Assembly (NCBI GenBank): GCA_036873755.1
Contig: JAVTVY010019532.1
Location: 1-64,000 of the forward strand
Source: Hanleya hanleyi
Taxonomy: Eukaryota; Mollusca; Polyplacophora; Lepidopleurida; Hanleyidae
DNA: 64,000 nucleotides
Direction: 5' to 3'
In this document: positions 59,001 to 64,000 of the stretch, in pieces
Layout of the letters: each line of letters starts with the position of its first letter
How positions within the stretch are numbered: the stretch's first letter is position 1
Translations under genes and position numbers: made by a program
Notes under the pieces: generated by a model
Seen by the model: only the letters and a program-made list of their open reading frames with translations
Databases searched by the model: none
What the model was told of the DNA's origin: nothing

Positions 59001-62000
59001 GTTACACTGGGTCAGACTACAAAGCCCCAGTCACACTGTCAAGAATTGGGTGGAGAATGCCAGCAAATGACCACGAATGTTTCAATCTTGTCGATTCGTG
59101 TCAATTCGCCTGTAGTGGGCCTCTTTGAAACTGTCCCACGAATCCCTTAAGCCCAAGTCCCACTTAAGCGAAAATGTTTACGAAACTTTGCGATGTATTG
59201 GTCGTAATGTTTCGTAATAAATCGCTTTACAAAAGCCGATTTTTCCCGTCATTTGGGGCGAATAGATACGACATGTTTTACGAATAATTACGACTGTTTG
59301 CGATGCAGTTACAAAGAAATACGATACTTTTACGACAGTTAGCGATATTCGCACCCAAATTTAGGCGAATCAGAGCGAAACAGTTGCGAATATGTGCGAT
59401 GTATTTGCGAACATTTACGAAGTGCATGCGACTACTTGCCATTATTTCACGATGTCTTGCGAATACGTACGAAGGTTTTACGACGTTTTTAGGACGTTGT
59501 TATGACAGGTTGGGTCAAATATTTACGATTTCTTCGTATACAATCGTTTCCTAAGTAAAGCCCAAGTCCCACTTAGGCGAATTCCTTTACGAAGCTTGAC
59601 GATTTAAGATCGTAAGTATTGGCAAGATTCTCGCAAGCTCTTCGTAAAGACATTCGCCAATTTCAAAATGTTAAAAAAATTCGTCAAGCAATGCGATTTT
59701 GCTTTAAGTCTCAAATATTCGTAATTTCATCGTAAACAATCGTAAGTCGTCGTAACTACGTTGTAGTGCATCGTAATTAAGTCGTAATTTAATCGCCTTA
59801 TTTGTAACAGTTCCGTTAATAATCGTCAAGAGAAAAATAAACACTAATAGTTACGATAACTTACGACAGGAAACGATGGTATACGAAGTAATCGTAAACA
59901 TTTTACCCAAACTGTCAAAACAACGTCGTAAAGACGTCGTCAAACCTTCGTACGTTTTCGCGAGACATCGTGAAATAATGGCAAGTAGTCGTATGCACTT
60001 CGTAAATGTTCGCAAATACATCGCACATATTCGCAACTGTATCGCACTGATTCGCCTAAATTTGAGTGCGAATATCGCTAACTGTTGTAAAAGTATCGTA
60101 TTTCTTTGTAACTGCATCGCAAACAGTCGTAATTACTCGTAAAACATGTCGTATCTATTCGCCCTAAATGACGGGAAAACCGGTTTTTGTAAAGCGATTT
60201 ATTACGAAACATTACGACCAATACATCGCAAAGTTTCGTAAACAACTTCGCTTAAGTGGGACTTGGGCTTTATCGTAACTATTAGTATTTATTTTTCATT
60301 TGACGATTATTAACGGAACTGTTACCAATAAGGCGATTAAATTACGACTTAATTACGATGCATTACAACGTAGTTACGACGACTTACGATAAAATTACGA
60401 ATATTTAAGATTTAAGGCAAAATCGCATTGCTTCGCGAATTTTTTGAACATATTGAAATTGACGCGGCGATAAAACCGTGGCGACGATTTTCTTACGAAT
60501 TGAAGCGATGGCTTACGAATCATGGCGAATGTCTTTACGAATAGCTTGCGAGAATCTTACCAATACTTACGATCTTAAATCGTCAAGCTTCGTAAAGGAA
60601 TTCGCCTAAGTGGGACTTGGGCTTTACGCATGCCGTAGGTTCCTTGTACGACAACCATAAGCATTTAACAAGAATCATCAAGAATGAGTACGCATGCAGT
60701 ACGATTCAATGAAGAACGCCCTACGCATCAACACGGCAGCCCGTGAACCCACTACGAATGCTCGATAATCTGCTACGAATAAGCACTATGCAGTACGATG
60801 TGAGTACGAATGCAGTACGAACCTGTTATGCTGTGACACGACGCCCCAGGAGGCCACGCGAACCTATATATATGATCCGTCTTCTATGAAATGTACAACA
60901 TACGATGGTCTTCGCGAGAGATCGTGGAGCAATCCTATGAAATCGTACGAGATTCGCGGGGAAGCGTAGCCTATTCTTCATGAAACGTAGCGCCAGCGTG
61001 GGTATTCGTAGTACTGTCGCGGTTATTCGTAGTACGGTCGTGGGTATTCATAGTACTGTCGCCACACATCGTGTTGAATTGTTCTCAGTATCGTAGTATG
61101 ATCGTACAAGAAGCGTAGAATGCGTGCAACAATCATCGTACAATGCGTACGGCATTCTTCCTGATTTGTGACCGAAAGAACTACTACGACTACCCACGAA
61201 TATACACGATAGGAGGAGAATGCATGCGAGAACGCAGTAGGATGGTGCCGAGAATACCATACGTATACCATTTAATCGTACTTGGCCGGCGAATGTTTTG
61301 AACGTTTCAAAACGTTCGTACTCCCTCCGAGAATAGGCAAGAACGGTCACGACAAGATGCCAGTACGAATTGCCAAGAATGAACACGATTTTCCAGTTCG
61401 CGGTGATTCGCCTACCCAATTCTTGACAGTGTGACTGGGGCTTAACATAGAACCAAAAACGGATGATTCGGGACACAATGCTGTGCCAAAGAAATTGAAA
61501 CTTCTGCGTGGGGAGACTAACTTAGTCCACACACAAAGTTTTGGATGGTCTGATTGCCAGCGAACATTCCAAAATATATGAACCAGAAGTACAGTCTGTT
61601 AGAGACATTTACTAGCCGGATTGCCAGCCAATATTCCAAAATATATGAACCAGGAGTACAGTCTGTTACAGACATTTACTAGATTTGGACCTGTATGCGT
61701 TTCATTTGTATACTTCATTTAGCCTTCTAGTCTAACAATTATGAACCCCGGGAAAGCTTTTCCTTCCTTCCTAGATTACAAATGGCAGTTCTACCGTTTG
61801 CATCATTTACACATTAGTATAATAGAGTTATCGGATGTTCAAAGGGATATGGACAAATTACCTCTCGATTCATCTATCAGATCGAATATCGGCCAATTAA
61901 CGGTTACTGTATTTAATTGATCACGAATTGACCCATTTCTCAGTTAGCGTTAATGCACCTTAGCGACAGGTTCTTCAGTTGCCACTGATAAATTGTATCT

Positions 62001-63301
62001 CGCCGATAAAACATAGGGACGTTGCGTCAAAATTGTCACATTATAAGGGAGTGTAACCTCATAGACTGGTGGTGTATCTGACAGTAAGAGATATACAATT
62101 GGATTCCATGAGAATGGACCTCAATTGTTGTGCCCAAAAGACCGTTCGATGACGTATGCACATATATTTATATACGCGATGTAATATAGGAGGATGCGAC
62201 TTAGCGGAAAGCATTTTGTAGATCAATATTTCGACATATATTTATTCATTTCGTCGTCAGGAATAGTAGATAACAGCAGGTTCCATGACATTATTTTTAC
62301 AGAACAATGCAAAGATAATCAACCAGTCAGACATGGTATACAGTGAGTAATGTTTTAGCCAAATGAATTGACCAAAGTGAAGTTAACCAGAAAGATACTA
62401 ACATGAACTAGCCAATGCAAGAAATTATGAGGGCGTTCACCGGAAAAGTACGTGTGGTTCAGATGATTTAAGATCACAGTTCAATTGTGGATTTTCTTGA
62501 TAGCAAGGGATTCTTTGAAAAGAAGGGTATTCGTTGACTTTGTCAATAATCTTACAATCTTAACAATACAAATTCTGCTAATACAAGATGATGCACTTTC
62601 TTCAATAAGCATGACCCATTGTCTGTTTTCTTACAGGGTCGGTAAACGTTGTCTGTTTTCTTACAGTGTCGATAAACGTTGTCTGTTTTTCTTACAGGGT
62701 CGGTAAACGTTGTATGTTTTTCTTACACGGTCGGTAAACGTTGTATGTTGTTCTTACAGGGTCGGTTTGGAGAGAGGCAAAGACCCCAAGGACTATTTAA
62801 TGAAGATATCTTATGATGGTTCAGTGGCCTGGTACTATCCACGGGTCGTGGAAACGTCCTGCAAAATTGACGCCACCTATTTTCCCTTCGACTCCCAAAA
62901 CTGCTTATTTATTTTTGGCTCTTGGGGTTTCACAGGAAATCTCCTCGATTTGAGAAATAGTTCTTCCCGAGGCGACACAAATAACTATGTAGACAACGGG
63001 GAATGGTTACTTCTCGATATACTGGCCGTCCGACATGAAATCTATTACCCATGCTGTCCGGAGGATCCCTATCCAAATGTCTCCTTCACTCTCGTACTTC
63101 AACGGCGATACTTGTATTATGTGTATAATCTGATCCTGCCGTGTCTTCTGATCACGTTCTTGCACCTGACTGCATTCCTACTTCCGGCCGAATCTGGAGA
63201 GAAGGTTTCCCTGAATGTGACACTTCTCTTAGGTCTGACCGTCTTCCTACTTCTCGTGGCCGAGATCATGCCACCTCAGTCCGAGGTCATTCCAGTTGTA
63301 G
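37994..63301 (+). CDS. Nicotinic acetylcholine receptor-like alpha subunit, 3' part outside window (spliced)
   Basis: Exons 37994-38069, 40121-40269, 54038-54082, 57815-57924 and 62760-63301 join in frame to about 307 residues. Order: signal peptide (about 1-33, tentative), ligand-binding domain, TM1 (about 247-268), TM2 (about 275-295). Visible family marks: loop D EIWVRL, loop A WKPDIIIYN, a 13-residue Cys-loop (C161-C175), vicinal CC at 225-226 in loop C (alpha type), and GEK before TM2 with the AEIMP end (cation-channel type). Loop B reads GSWGFTG where a Tyr/Ser-type residue is commoner. Acts as a plasma-membrane pentameric ligand-gated channel; the ligand (acetylcholine) is inferred from the family. 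The 45- and 110-bp exons match the classic nicotinic receptor exons 3 and 4. TM3, cytoplasmic loop and TM4 should follow past 64000. Introns are unusually repeat-laden. Confidence 0.9.
38350..39600 (+). repeat. Dispersed repeat remnants in receptor intron 1
   Basis: 38560-38760 matches 7590-7790 and 27500-27680 (AATTTGGTTCAAAGCGTCAG, CATTTCAAACGTCCGCCGAT). 39415-39570 matches 5447-5480 and 11380-11500 (ACAATCCAAAGACATTAATT, GTTTCCTGCAAGAGAGAAGC). No coding sequence. Confidence 0.55.
39740..39960 (+). repeat. Copy of the 24225-24440 repeat
   Basis: TTCGTTCTCATGATCACTCC, TTGATGACTGGTGTAAATAT and ATGGATCAAATATTTCTACT match 24300-24400. It also contains AATAAAGGACCAATAAGCTT, as in the inverted copy at about 26000-26025. 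Confidence 0.65.
40121..40269 (+). CDS. Receptor exon 2
   Basis: Acceptor TAATTAGCAG ends at 40120; donor GTAAGT starts at 40270. It encodes EHKLKRHLFP...DPSVRPVVES...NITVSVDLSLNHVVDF, matching the N-terminal helix and first beta strands of nicotinic subunits (family pattern H..L...L...Y...RPV......V...L.L.QIID). Contains a glycosylation sequon NIT. Ends in phase 0. An alternative acceptor AG at 40136 would shift the frame. Confidence 0.85.
40292..41188 (+). pseudogene. Non-LTR retrotransposon 3' end inside receptor intron 2
   Basis: Starts mid-RT thumb with FNSTILPHFDYASSIWSGTN, then FHKMAAKIILDV and FNELKWQPLDKRWNNKVCIL, then after a stop near 40594 RAVQLYNELPSKCRETSDLN to a TAA at 40757-40759. 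A 3' UTR with TA runs and an (AAAT)n tail at about 41168-41188 follows. The open piece encodes about 101 residues. It inserted 23 bp into the intron, splitting the first unit of the splice-like minisatellite from the rest. Confidence 0.8.
41189..42059 (+). repeat. 23-bp minisatellite resembling splice sites, about 37 units
   Basis: The unit is GTAAGTACTTCACCTTCAG followed by TAAT, with variants (TTTAG, TTCCCTTCAG, GCAAT). Each unit carries a consensus 5' splice site GTAAGT and a pyrimidine-rich stretch ending in CAG. The first unit in register is at 40270-40292, where its GTAAGT is the donor of receptor exon 2; the retrotransposon at 40292-41188 separates it from the array. Not CRISPR: no spacers. 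Confidence 0.9.
42060..42303. other. Short non-repeat spacer between two minisatellites
   Basis: About 240 bp of intron 2 with no recognisable feature. Confidence 0.4.
42304..43376. repeat. 19-bp minisatellite (left part)
   Basis: Units of the type CCACCACGATGTCTAATTA with variants CAGCACAA and CATCTCGA, forming higher-order groups of three in 42304-42830 and more diverged units to 43376. The end carries the subtype ACCACCAGGACGTCT, also found beyond the retrotransposon from 46596. Confidence 0.88.
43377..46595 (+). pseudogene. APE-type non-LTR retrotransposon, disabled, inserted in the minisatellite
   Basis: Endonuclease C-terminus at 43514-43770 (NSFGKRLLKVC, RILNGRTVGDETGK, SDHAPIALRY), a linker, then RT: SPGSDDVLNELF at about 44457, NNYRGITLVS at about 44632, GFKSGHGTQDAIF, motif A WFVDYKRAFDSV at about 44844. 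The region with motif B and the YADD box is missing, an internal deletion after about 45020. Then thumb TKLSMFDSYVGSIMNYGCEV at about 45660 and a zinc tail CKKCELELVEDEYHFIPIC at about 46300. Frameshift near 43770-43835, in-frame TAA at 44416-44418, frameshift in an A-run near 46405. Interrupted by the TTAA element 45068-45649. Same minisatellite on both sides. Confidence 0.85.
45068..45649 (-). mobile_element. TTAA/CCCT miniature transposon, complete
   Basis: Starts CCCTATCTGGCCTGGG and ends CCAGGCCTGGTAGGG, with TTAA duplicated at 45064-45067 and 45650-45653. It is the only interruption between RT-derived sequence on both sides, which proves insertion. Same interior as 14563-15154 in reverse. 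After removal, the RT pieces are out of frame by one base. Confidence 0.92.
46596..46882. repeat. 19-bp minisatellite (right part)
   Basis: Resumes with CTACCACCAAGAAGTCTAAT and ACCACCAGGACGTCT, the same subtype that ends the left part. 46883-47237 following it shows nothing identifiable. Confidence 0.88.
47238..47590 (-). mobile_element. 3' end of the RNase H-bearing non-LTR retrotransposon
   Basis: Second copy of the 3' end seen at 1560-1860 (minus): shared TATACAGTCGAT.AGAATATG, GTGAGTTAATCGTGTATG and the zinc-tail coding region. Unlike that copy it keeps the terminal tail, here TAAACCTTAAATC on the plus-strand edge with CGTCGCGTTCAGCAATATTT. Lies in receptor intron 2, antisense to the gene. 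Confidence 0.8.
47600..47840. repeat. TCGAG/ATATCGAGA dispersed repeat
   Basis: CCCGATATCGAGATTTTCAA, CATTCGAGAGAAATTTCTCC and AAAACGATATCGAGAATCAG resemble 17640-17840. 47841-48699 beyond it is unassigned. Confidence 0.6.
48700..48880. repeat. TCGAG/ATATCGAGA dispersed repeat, third copy
   Basis: Contains CTCTCGATCGAAAAAAACGA, CCGATATCGAGAAAATCAAT and GAGAATTTTGAAAACGATTT; the last two are close to 17700-17740. Lies just upstream of the palindromic element. Confidence 0.6.
49754..50358 (+). CDS. Small cysteine-rich protein, two exons (left arm of palindrome)
   Basis: Exon 1 49754-49798 (15 codons from ATG), donor GTAAGT, intron 181 bp ending TATGTTTTTTACAG, exon 2 49981-50358. Joined length is 140 residues. 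The C-terminal part has paired cysteines, CKNCNQ...CGKC...LCRDC, spaced CxxC-x8-CxxC-x4-CxxC, then a final C-R-H; this is a likely zinc-binding module, loosely like the cysteine-rich ends of some transposases. The N-terminal two thirds are acidic with no recognised fold. The intron and cysteine pattern are what favour this strand over an 82-codon antisense frame. Not recognised; function unknown. A virus-derived or transposon origin is inferred from the host element only. Confidence 0.6.
50378..50656. repeat. (GAGT)n array and GACTT-type short repeats, left arm
   Basis: 50378-50467 is GAGT repeated about 20 times with a few GCGT/GATT changes. From 50468 to the centre come tandem GACTTTTCTTG, then GGGGACTTTTAAGAACTTTC-type units. 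The right arm mirrors this at 50686-51000. Frames over it are low complexity. Confidence 0.85.
51018..51604 (-). CDS. Small cysteine-rich protein, two exons (right arm copy)
   Basis: Mirror copy: exon 1 51560-51604, intron 51378-51559, exon 2 51018-51377, total 134 residues. Splice sites are kept. Relative to the left copy it has two in-frame losses, one residue and five residues (the latter removing the segment between two TGTCGAG repeats in the zinc motif), and substitutions including Cys to Tyr in the first CxxC. So the reading frame survives but the zinc motif is damaged; probably the less functional copy. Confidence 0.5.
52525..53086 (-). mobile_element. TTAA-family miniature transposon, one end intact
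   Basis: Right end CAGGCCAGGTAGGG with TTAA at 53087-53090. The left end stops at the G-run without CCCT/TTAA. The interior matches 45068-45649 (AAGATGGCCGCCATGGTGAC, GTTCCGGAGATAGGAGCAAA). Confidence 0.85.
53091..54037. other. Receptor intron 2, distal part, no feature
   Basis: No gene or repeat was recognised apart from the polypyrimidine tract (about 54011-54031) serving exon 3. Confidence 0.4.
54038..54082 (+). CDS. Receptor exon 3 (45 bp)
   Basis: A strong polypyrimidine tract and TTCAACAG precede 54038; GTGAGT follows at 54083. It encodes NERIQVVQSEIWVRL, the equivalent of the DEKNQ..TTN.WL.Q segment with the loop D tryptophan. Exactly 15 codons, phase 0 to phase 0, as in other nicotinic receptor genes. 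Confidence 0.88.
54325..54362 (+). repeat. Fragment of the 11290/32095 dispersed repeat
   Basis: CAAGCGTCTAGTCCGTCGTT and CAGCCGTCGT match 11310-11345. Confidence 0.5.
54497..54688 (+). mobile_element. Internally deleted TTAA/CCCT element (192 bp)
   Basis: Both termini are intact (CCCCACCTGGCCTGGG... and CCAGGCCAGATAGGG), with TTAA at 54493-54496 and 54689-54692. Between GGGGTCATGGGGGCAA and the 3' G/C run nearly 400 bp of the standard interior is missing. Confidence 0.85.
54693..55546. other. Receptor intron 3, unassigned
   Basis: No gene. The stretch near 55300-55345 superficially resembles a receptor exon but lacks splice sites (see rejected). Confidence 0.35.
55551..56074 (-). mobile_element. 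TTAA/CCCT miniature transposon, complete
   Basis: Begins CCCTATCTGGCCTGGGCTTT, ends CCAGGCCAGGTAGGG; TTAA at 55547-55550 and 56075-56078. Interior as in 45068-45649, with a deletion of the GACGTCAC part after AAGATGGCCGC. Confidence 0.9.
56079..57031. other. Receptor intron 3, unassigned
   Basis: TATGGCCCACATT occurs at about 56287 and 56514, but no element ends could be drawn. No gene. Confidence 0.35.
57032..57330. repeat. 20-bp minisatellite, 15 units
   Basis: Unit TACCAGTACCGGTATGGAGG with GGTGG and AGTATC variants. Because 20 is not a multiple of three and the unit lacks stops, all frames stay open and read in cycles; these are not genes. Lies in receptor intron 3. 57331-57814 is unassigned. 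Confidence 0.92.
57815..57924 (+). CDS. Receptor exon 4 (110 bp)
   Basis: Acceptor TTCTTTCCCTTAG, donor GTAAGT at 57925. Encodes NWYDPQLTWNISDFGNIRII and IWKPDIIIYN (loop A). Length 110 bp and phase 0 to 2 match the classic nicotinic exon 4. Confidence 0.92.
58288..58897. mobile_element. Foldback element, arms about 232 bp
   Basis: CATGTGTTCGGTATTTT at 58288 mirrors AAAATACCGAACACATG ending 58897. Arms 58288-58520 and 58666-58897 include CAAAACTTATT, TTCCGAAAAGATCA and GGCGGCCATCTTCAATATTT. The loop (58521-58665) resembles the TTAA family's interior (GGGGTAAAG, ATGAAACTTCCCGTACTATA). No coding sequence. Confidence 0.8.
59022..61443. mobile_element. 2.4-kb composite inverted-repeat element
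   Basis: Outer inverted repeats AAGCCCCAGTCACACTGTCA (30 bp matched in all) sit at 59022-59051 and 61414-61443. Inside are interleaved inverted repeats (next entry) whose ends AAGCCCAAGTCCCACTTA resemble the outer ones, suggesting related families nested in each other. The whole region is saturated with TACGA/GCGAA/CGTA words. No transposase. Confidence 0.75.
59149..60624. repeat. Interleaved inverted repeats A-B-A'-B'
   Basis: A (59149-59557) is the reverse complement of A' (about 59861-60270); B (59558-about 59860) is the reverse complement of B' (about 60271-60624, somewhat longer). Each starts or ends with AAGCCCAAGTCCCACTTARG followed by CGAA. The order means neither pair can be a simple nested hairpin. 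Short open frames here (for example 59303-59554 and 59851-60117) are mirror images of each other. Confidence 0.8.
61552..61683. repeat. Two-copy tandem duplication, about 67 bp
   Basis: TTGCCAGC(G/C)AA.ATTCCAAAATATATGAA to CAGACATTTACTAG-like end occurs at 61552-61618 and 61619-61683 with a few changes. 61684-62618 is unassigned intron 4. Confidence 0.8.
62619..62759 (+). repeat. Tandem array of acceptor-like sites before receptor exon 5
   Basis: A 30-31 bp unit containing TTGTCTGTTTTCTTACAG then GGTCGGTAAACG repeats about 4.5 times. AG dinucleotides fall at 62635-62636, 62665-62666 and 62696-62697; the fourth unit has ACAC; the last, at 62758-62759, is the acceptor used. Each unit includes polypyrimidine tract, AG and the first bases of exon 5 (GGTCGGT). 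Using the first or second site would reach a TAA in the later units; the array therefore supplies decoy acceptors. Confidence 0.85.
62760..63301 (+). CDS. Receptor exon 5 (Cys-loop to TM2)
   Basis: Acceptor TTCTTACAG ends at 62759; donor GTAAGA starts at 63302; phase 2 to 1. Encodes loop E/B region, Cys-loop CKIDATYFPFDSQNC, loop C EIYYPCCPEDPY, TM1 from YYVYNLILPCLLITFL, and TM2 GEKVSLNVTLLLGLTVFLLL followed by VAEIMPP. The start is chosen as the last of several tandem acceptor-like sites because only it joins exon 4 to the homologous reading frame without extra residues. Confidence 0.92.
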
Positions 63302-64000
63302 GTAAGATTTTAACAAGTGAAAATCCTATTCCGTTCCAAATTAACTGAGATTCTACTTTAAAGTCAGGTTTTTATATTGTCCCAATCCGAATAAATTCTA
63401 GCGAAAGCTTAGATTTCCAATTACCTTTGTGCGAAGATATCTCAATCGGAACACACATCAAACAACCGCTCGATTTGTATTTACGACAATGTTAACAAAA
63501 CTGAACATGTTTGATTACCTATTTGAATTTAGACTTTCGTGTCTCGAAAGGAAGTATATTATTTCAGGGGAAACAAGCTGATCAATTATTTGGTATGACT
63601 CAACTTTCGAAATTTTAGGCTATTTTTGCGCGCTTGCACAAATGGAGTGAAGTTTTTTTTCCTTTTTGTCTGCCTGTGGAAAGCTCTGTAAAGGCACAAG
63701 AGATAATCCCCGGTTGAGGCATGTTTTCGGGCAGTAAATTTATATAACAAATGCAGCTAAATATAACAAATACCATACTTTGTTGCCCATACATGTATCA
63801 CCGGACATTGATTGTTAGTTGCATTGGAAGCAGAACAAATCCAGAACATCCCTGCCTTTGACATAGATTACGTTTCTGATTTGGTGATTTGAAGCCCAAA
63901 GAGTTGTCTTCTCGTGCTAGGAATCATGCGCTCGTGCTACAAGACACGGCTCTTCCGGCTTCAAACTCCACACAGTGCATGCTCCAGTTCACAGTCTCAC
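63302..64000. other. Start of receptor intron 5
   Basis: Begins GTAAGATTTT. No exon with TM3 homology is seen before the window ends. Confidence 0.6.

Noticed and set aside
59303..60142. Paired 83-88 codon frames rich in Arg/Leu/Ile/Ala
   Set aside because: They are mirror images within the A/A' inverted repeat and reflect the CGTA/TACGA word bias.

Overview
The window is animal nuclear DNA: spliced genes with GT-AG introns, many non-LTR retrotransposon remnants, TTAA-flanked miniature elements, minisatellites and foldback elements. Nothing bacterial is visible. The only cellular gene I can support is a nicotinic-type Cys-loop receptor subunit. Together with the retrotransposon types this suggests a mollusc or another lophotrochozoan; that placement is inference.

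Layout. Bases 1-37,990 hold no supportable host gene. They contain decayed dispersed repeats present as paralogous blocks (4.1-5.0k/17.9-18.95k; 5.7-7.9k/26.6-27.8k/38.4-39.6k; 11.3-11.8k/32.1-32.6k), four clear non-LTR reverse-transcriptase remnants (1.56-2.79k minus, 16.77-17.44k minus, 22.63-23.84k plus, 28.64-30.7k plus), several copies of a TTAA/CCCT miniature transposon, foldback elements and short tandem arrays. At 18,952-22,593 a TTAA-flanked element carries a second, young 2.93-kb element with 454-bp terminal direct repeats.

From 37,994 to beyond the window end runs the receptor gene on the plus strand: exons 37994-38069 (signal peptide, tentative), 40121-40269, 54038-54082, 57815-57924 and 62760-63301. 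Splice phases join cleanly, and the 45-bp and 110-bp exons match the classic nicotinic receptor pattern. TM3, the cytoplasmic loop and TM4 must lie past 64,000. Its 13.8-kb intron 2 holds a retrotransposon tail, a 23-bp minisatellite whose unit matches the exon-2 donor site, a 19-bp minisatellite split by a retrotransposon that is itself split by a TTAA element, and a 3.5-kb palindrome. Intron 4 ends in a tandem array of acceptor-like units just before exon 5.

The most unusual object is the palindrome at 48,922-52,436. It has a perfect 6-bp target duplication (CCTCTG), termini starting AGTAGTAG, and about 1.74-kb arms that each carry a two-exon gene for a small cysteine-rich protein. Target length and termini recall Polinton/Maverick elements, but no polymerase, integrase or capsid gene is present. 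It is the best candidate for an undescribed system here. All annotation was read by eye; no database search was run.
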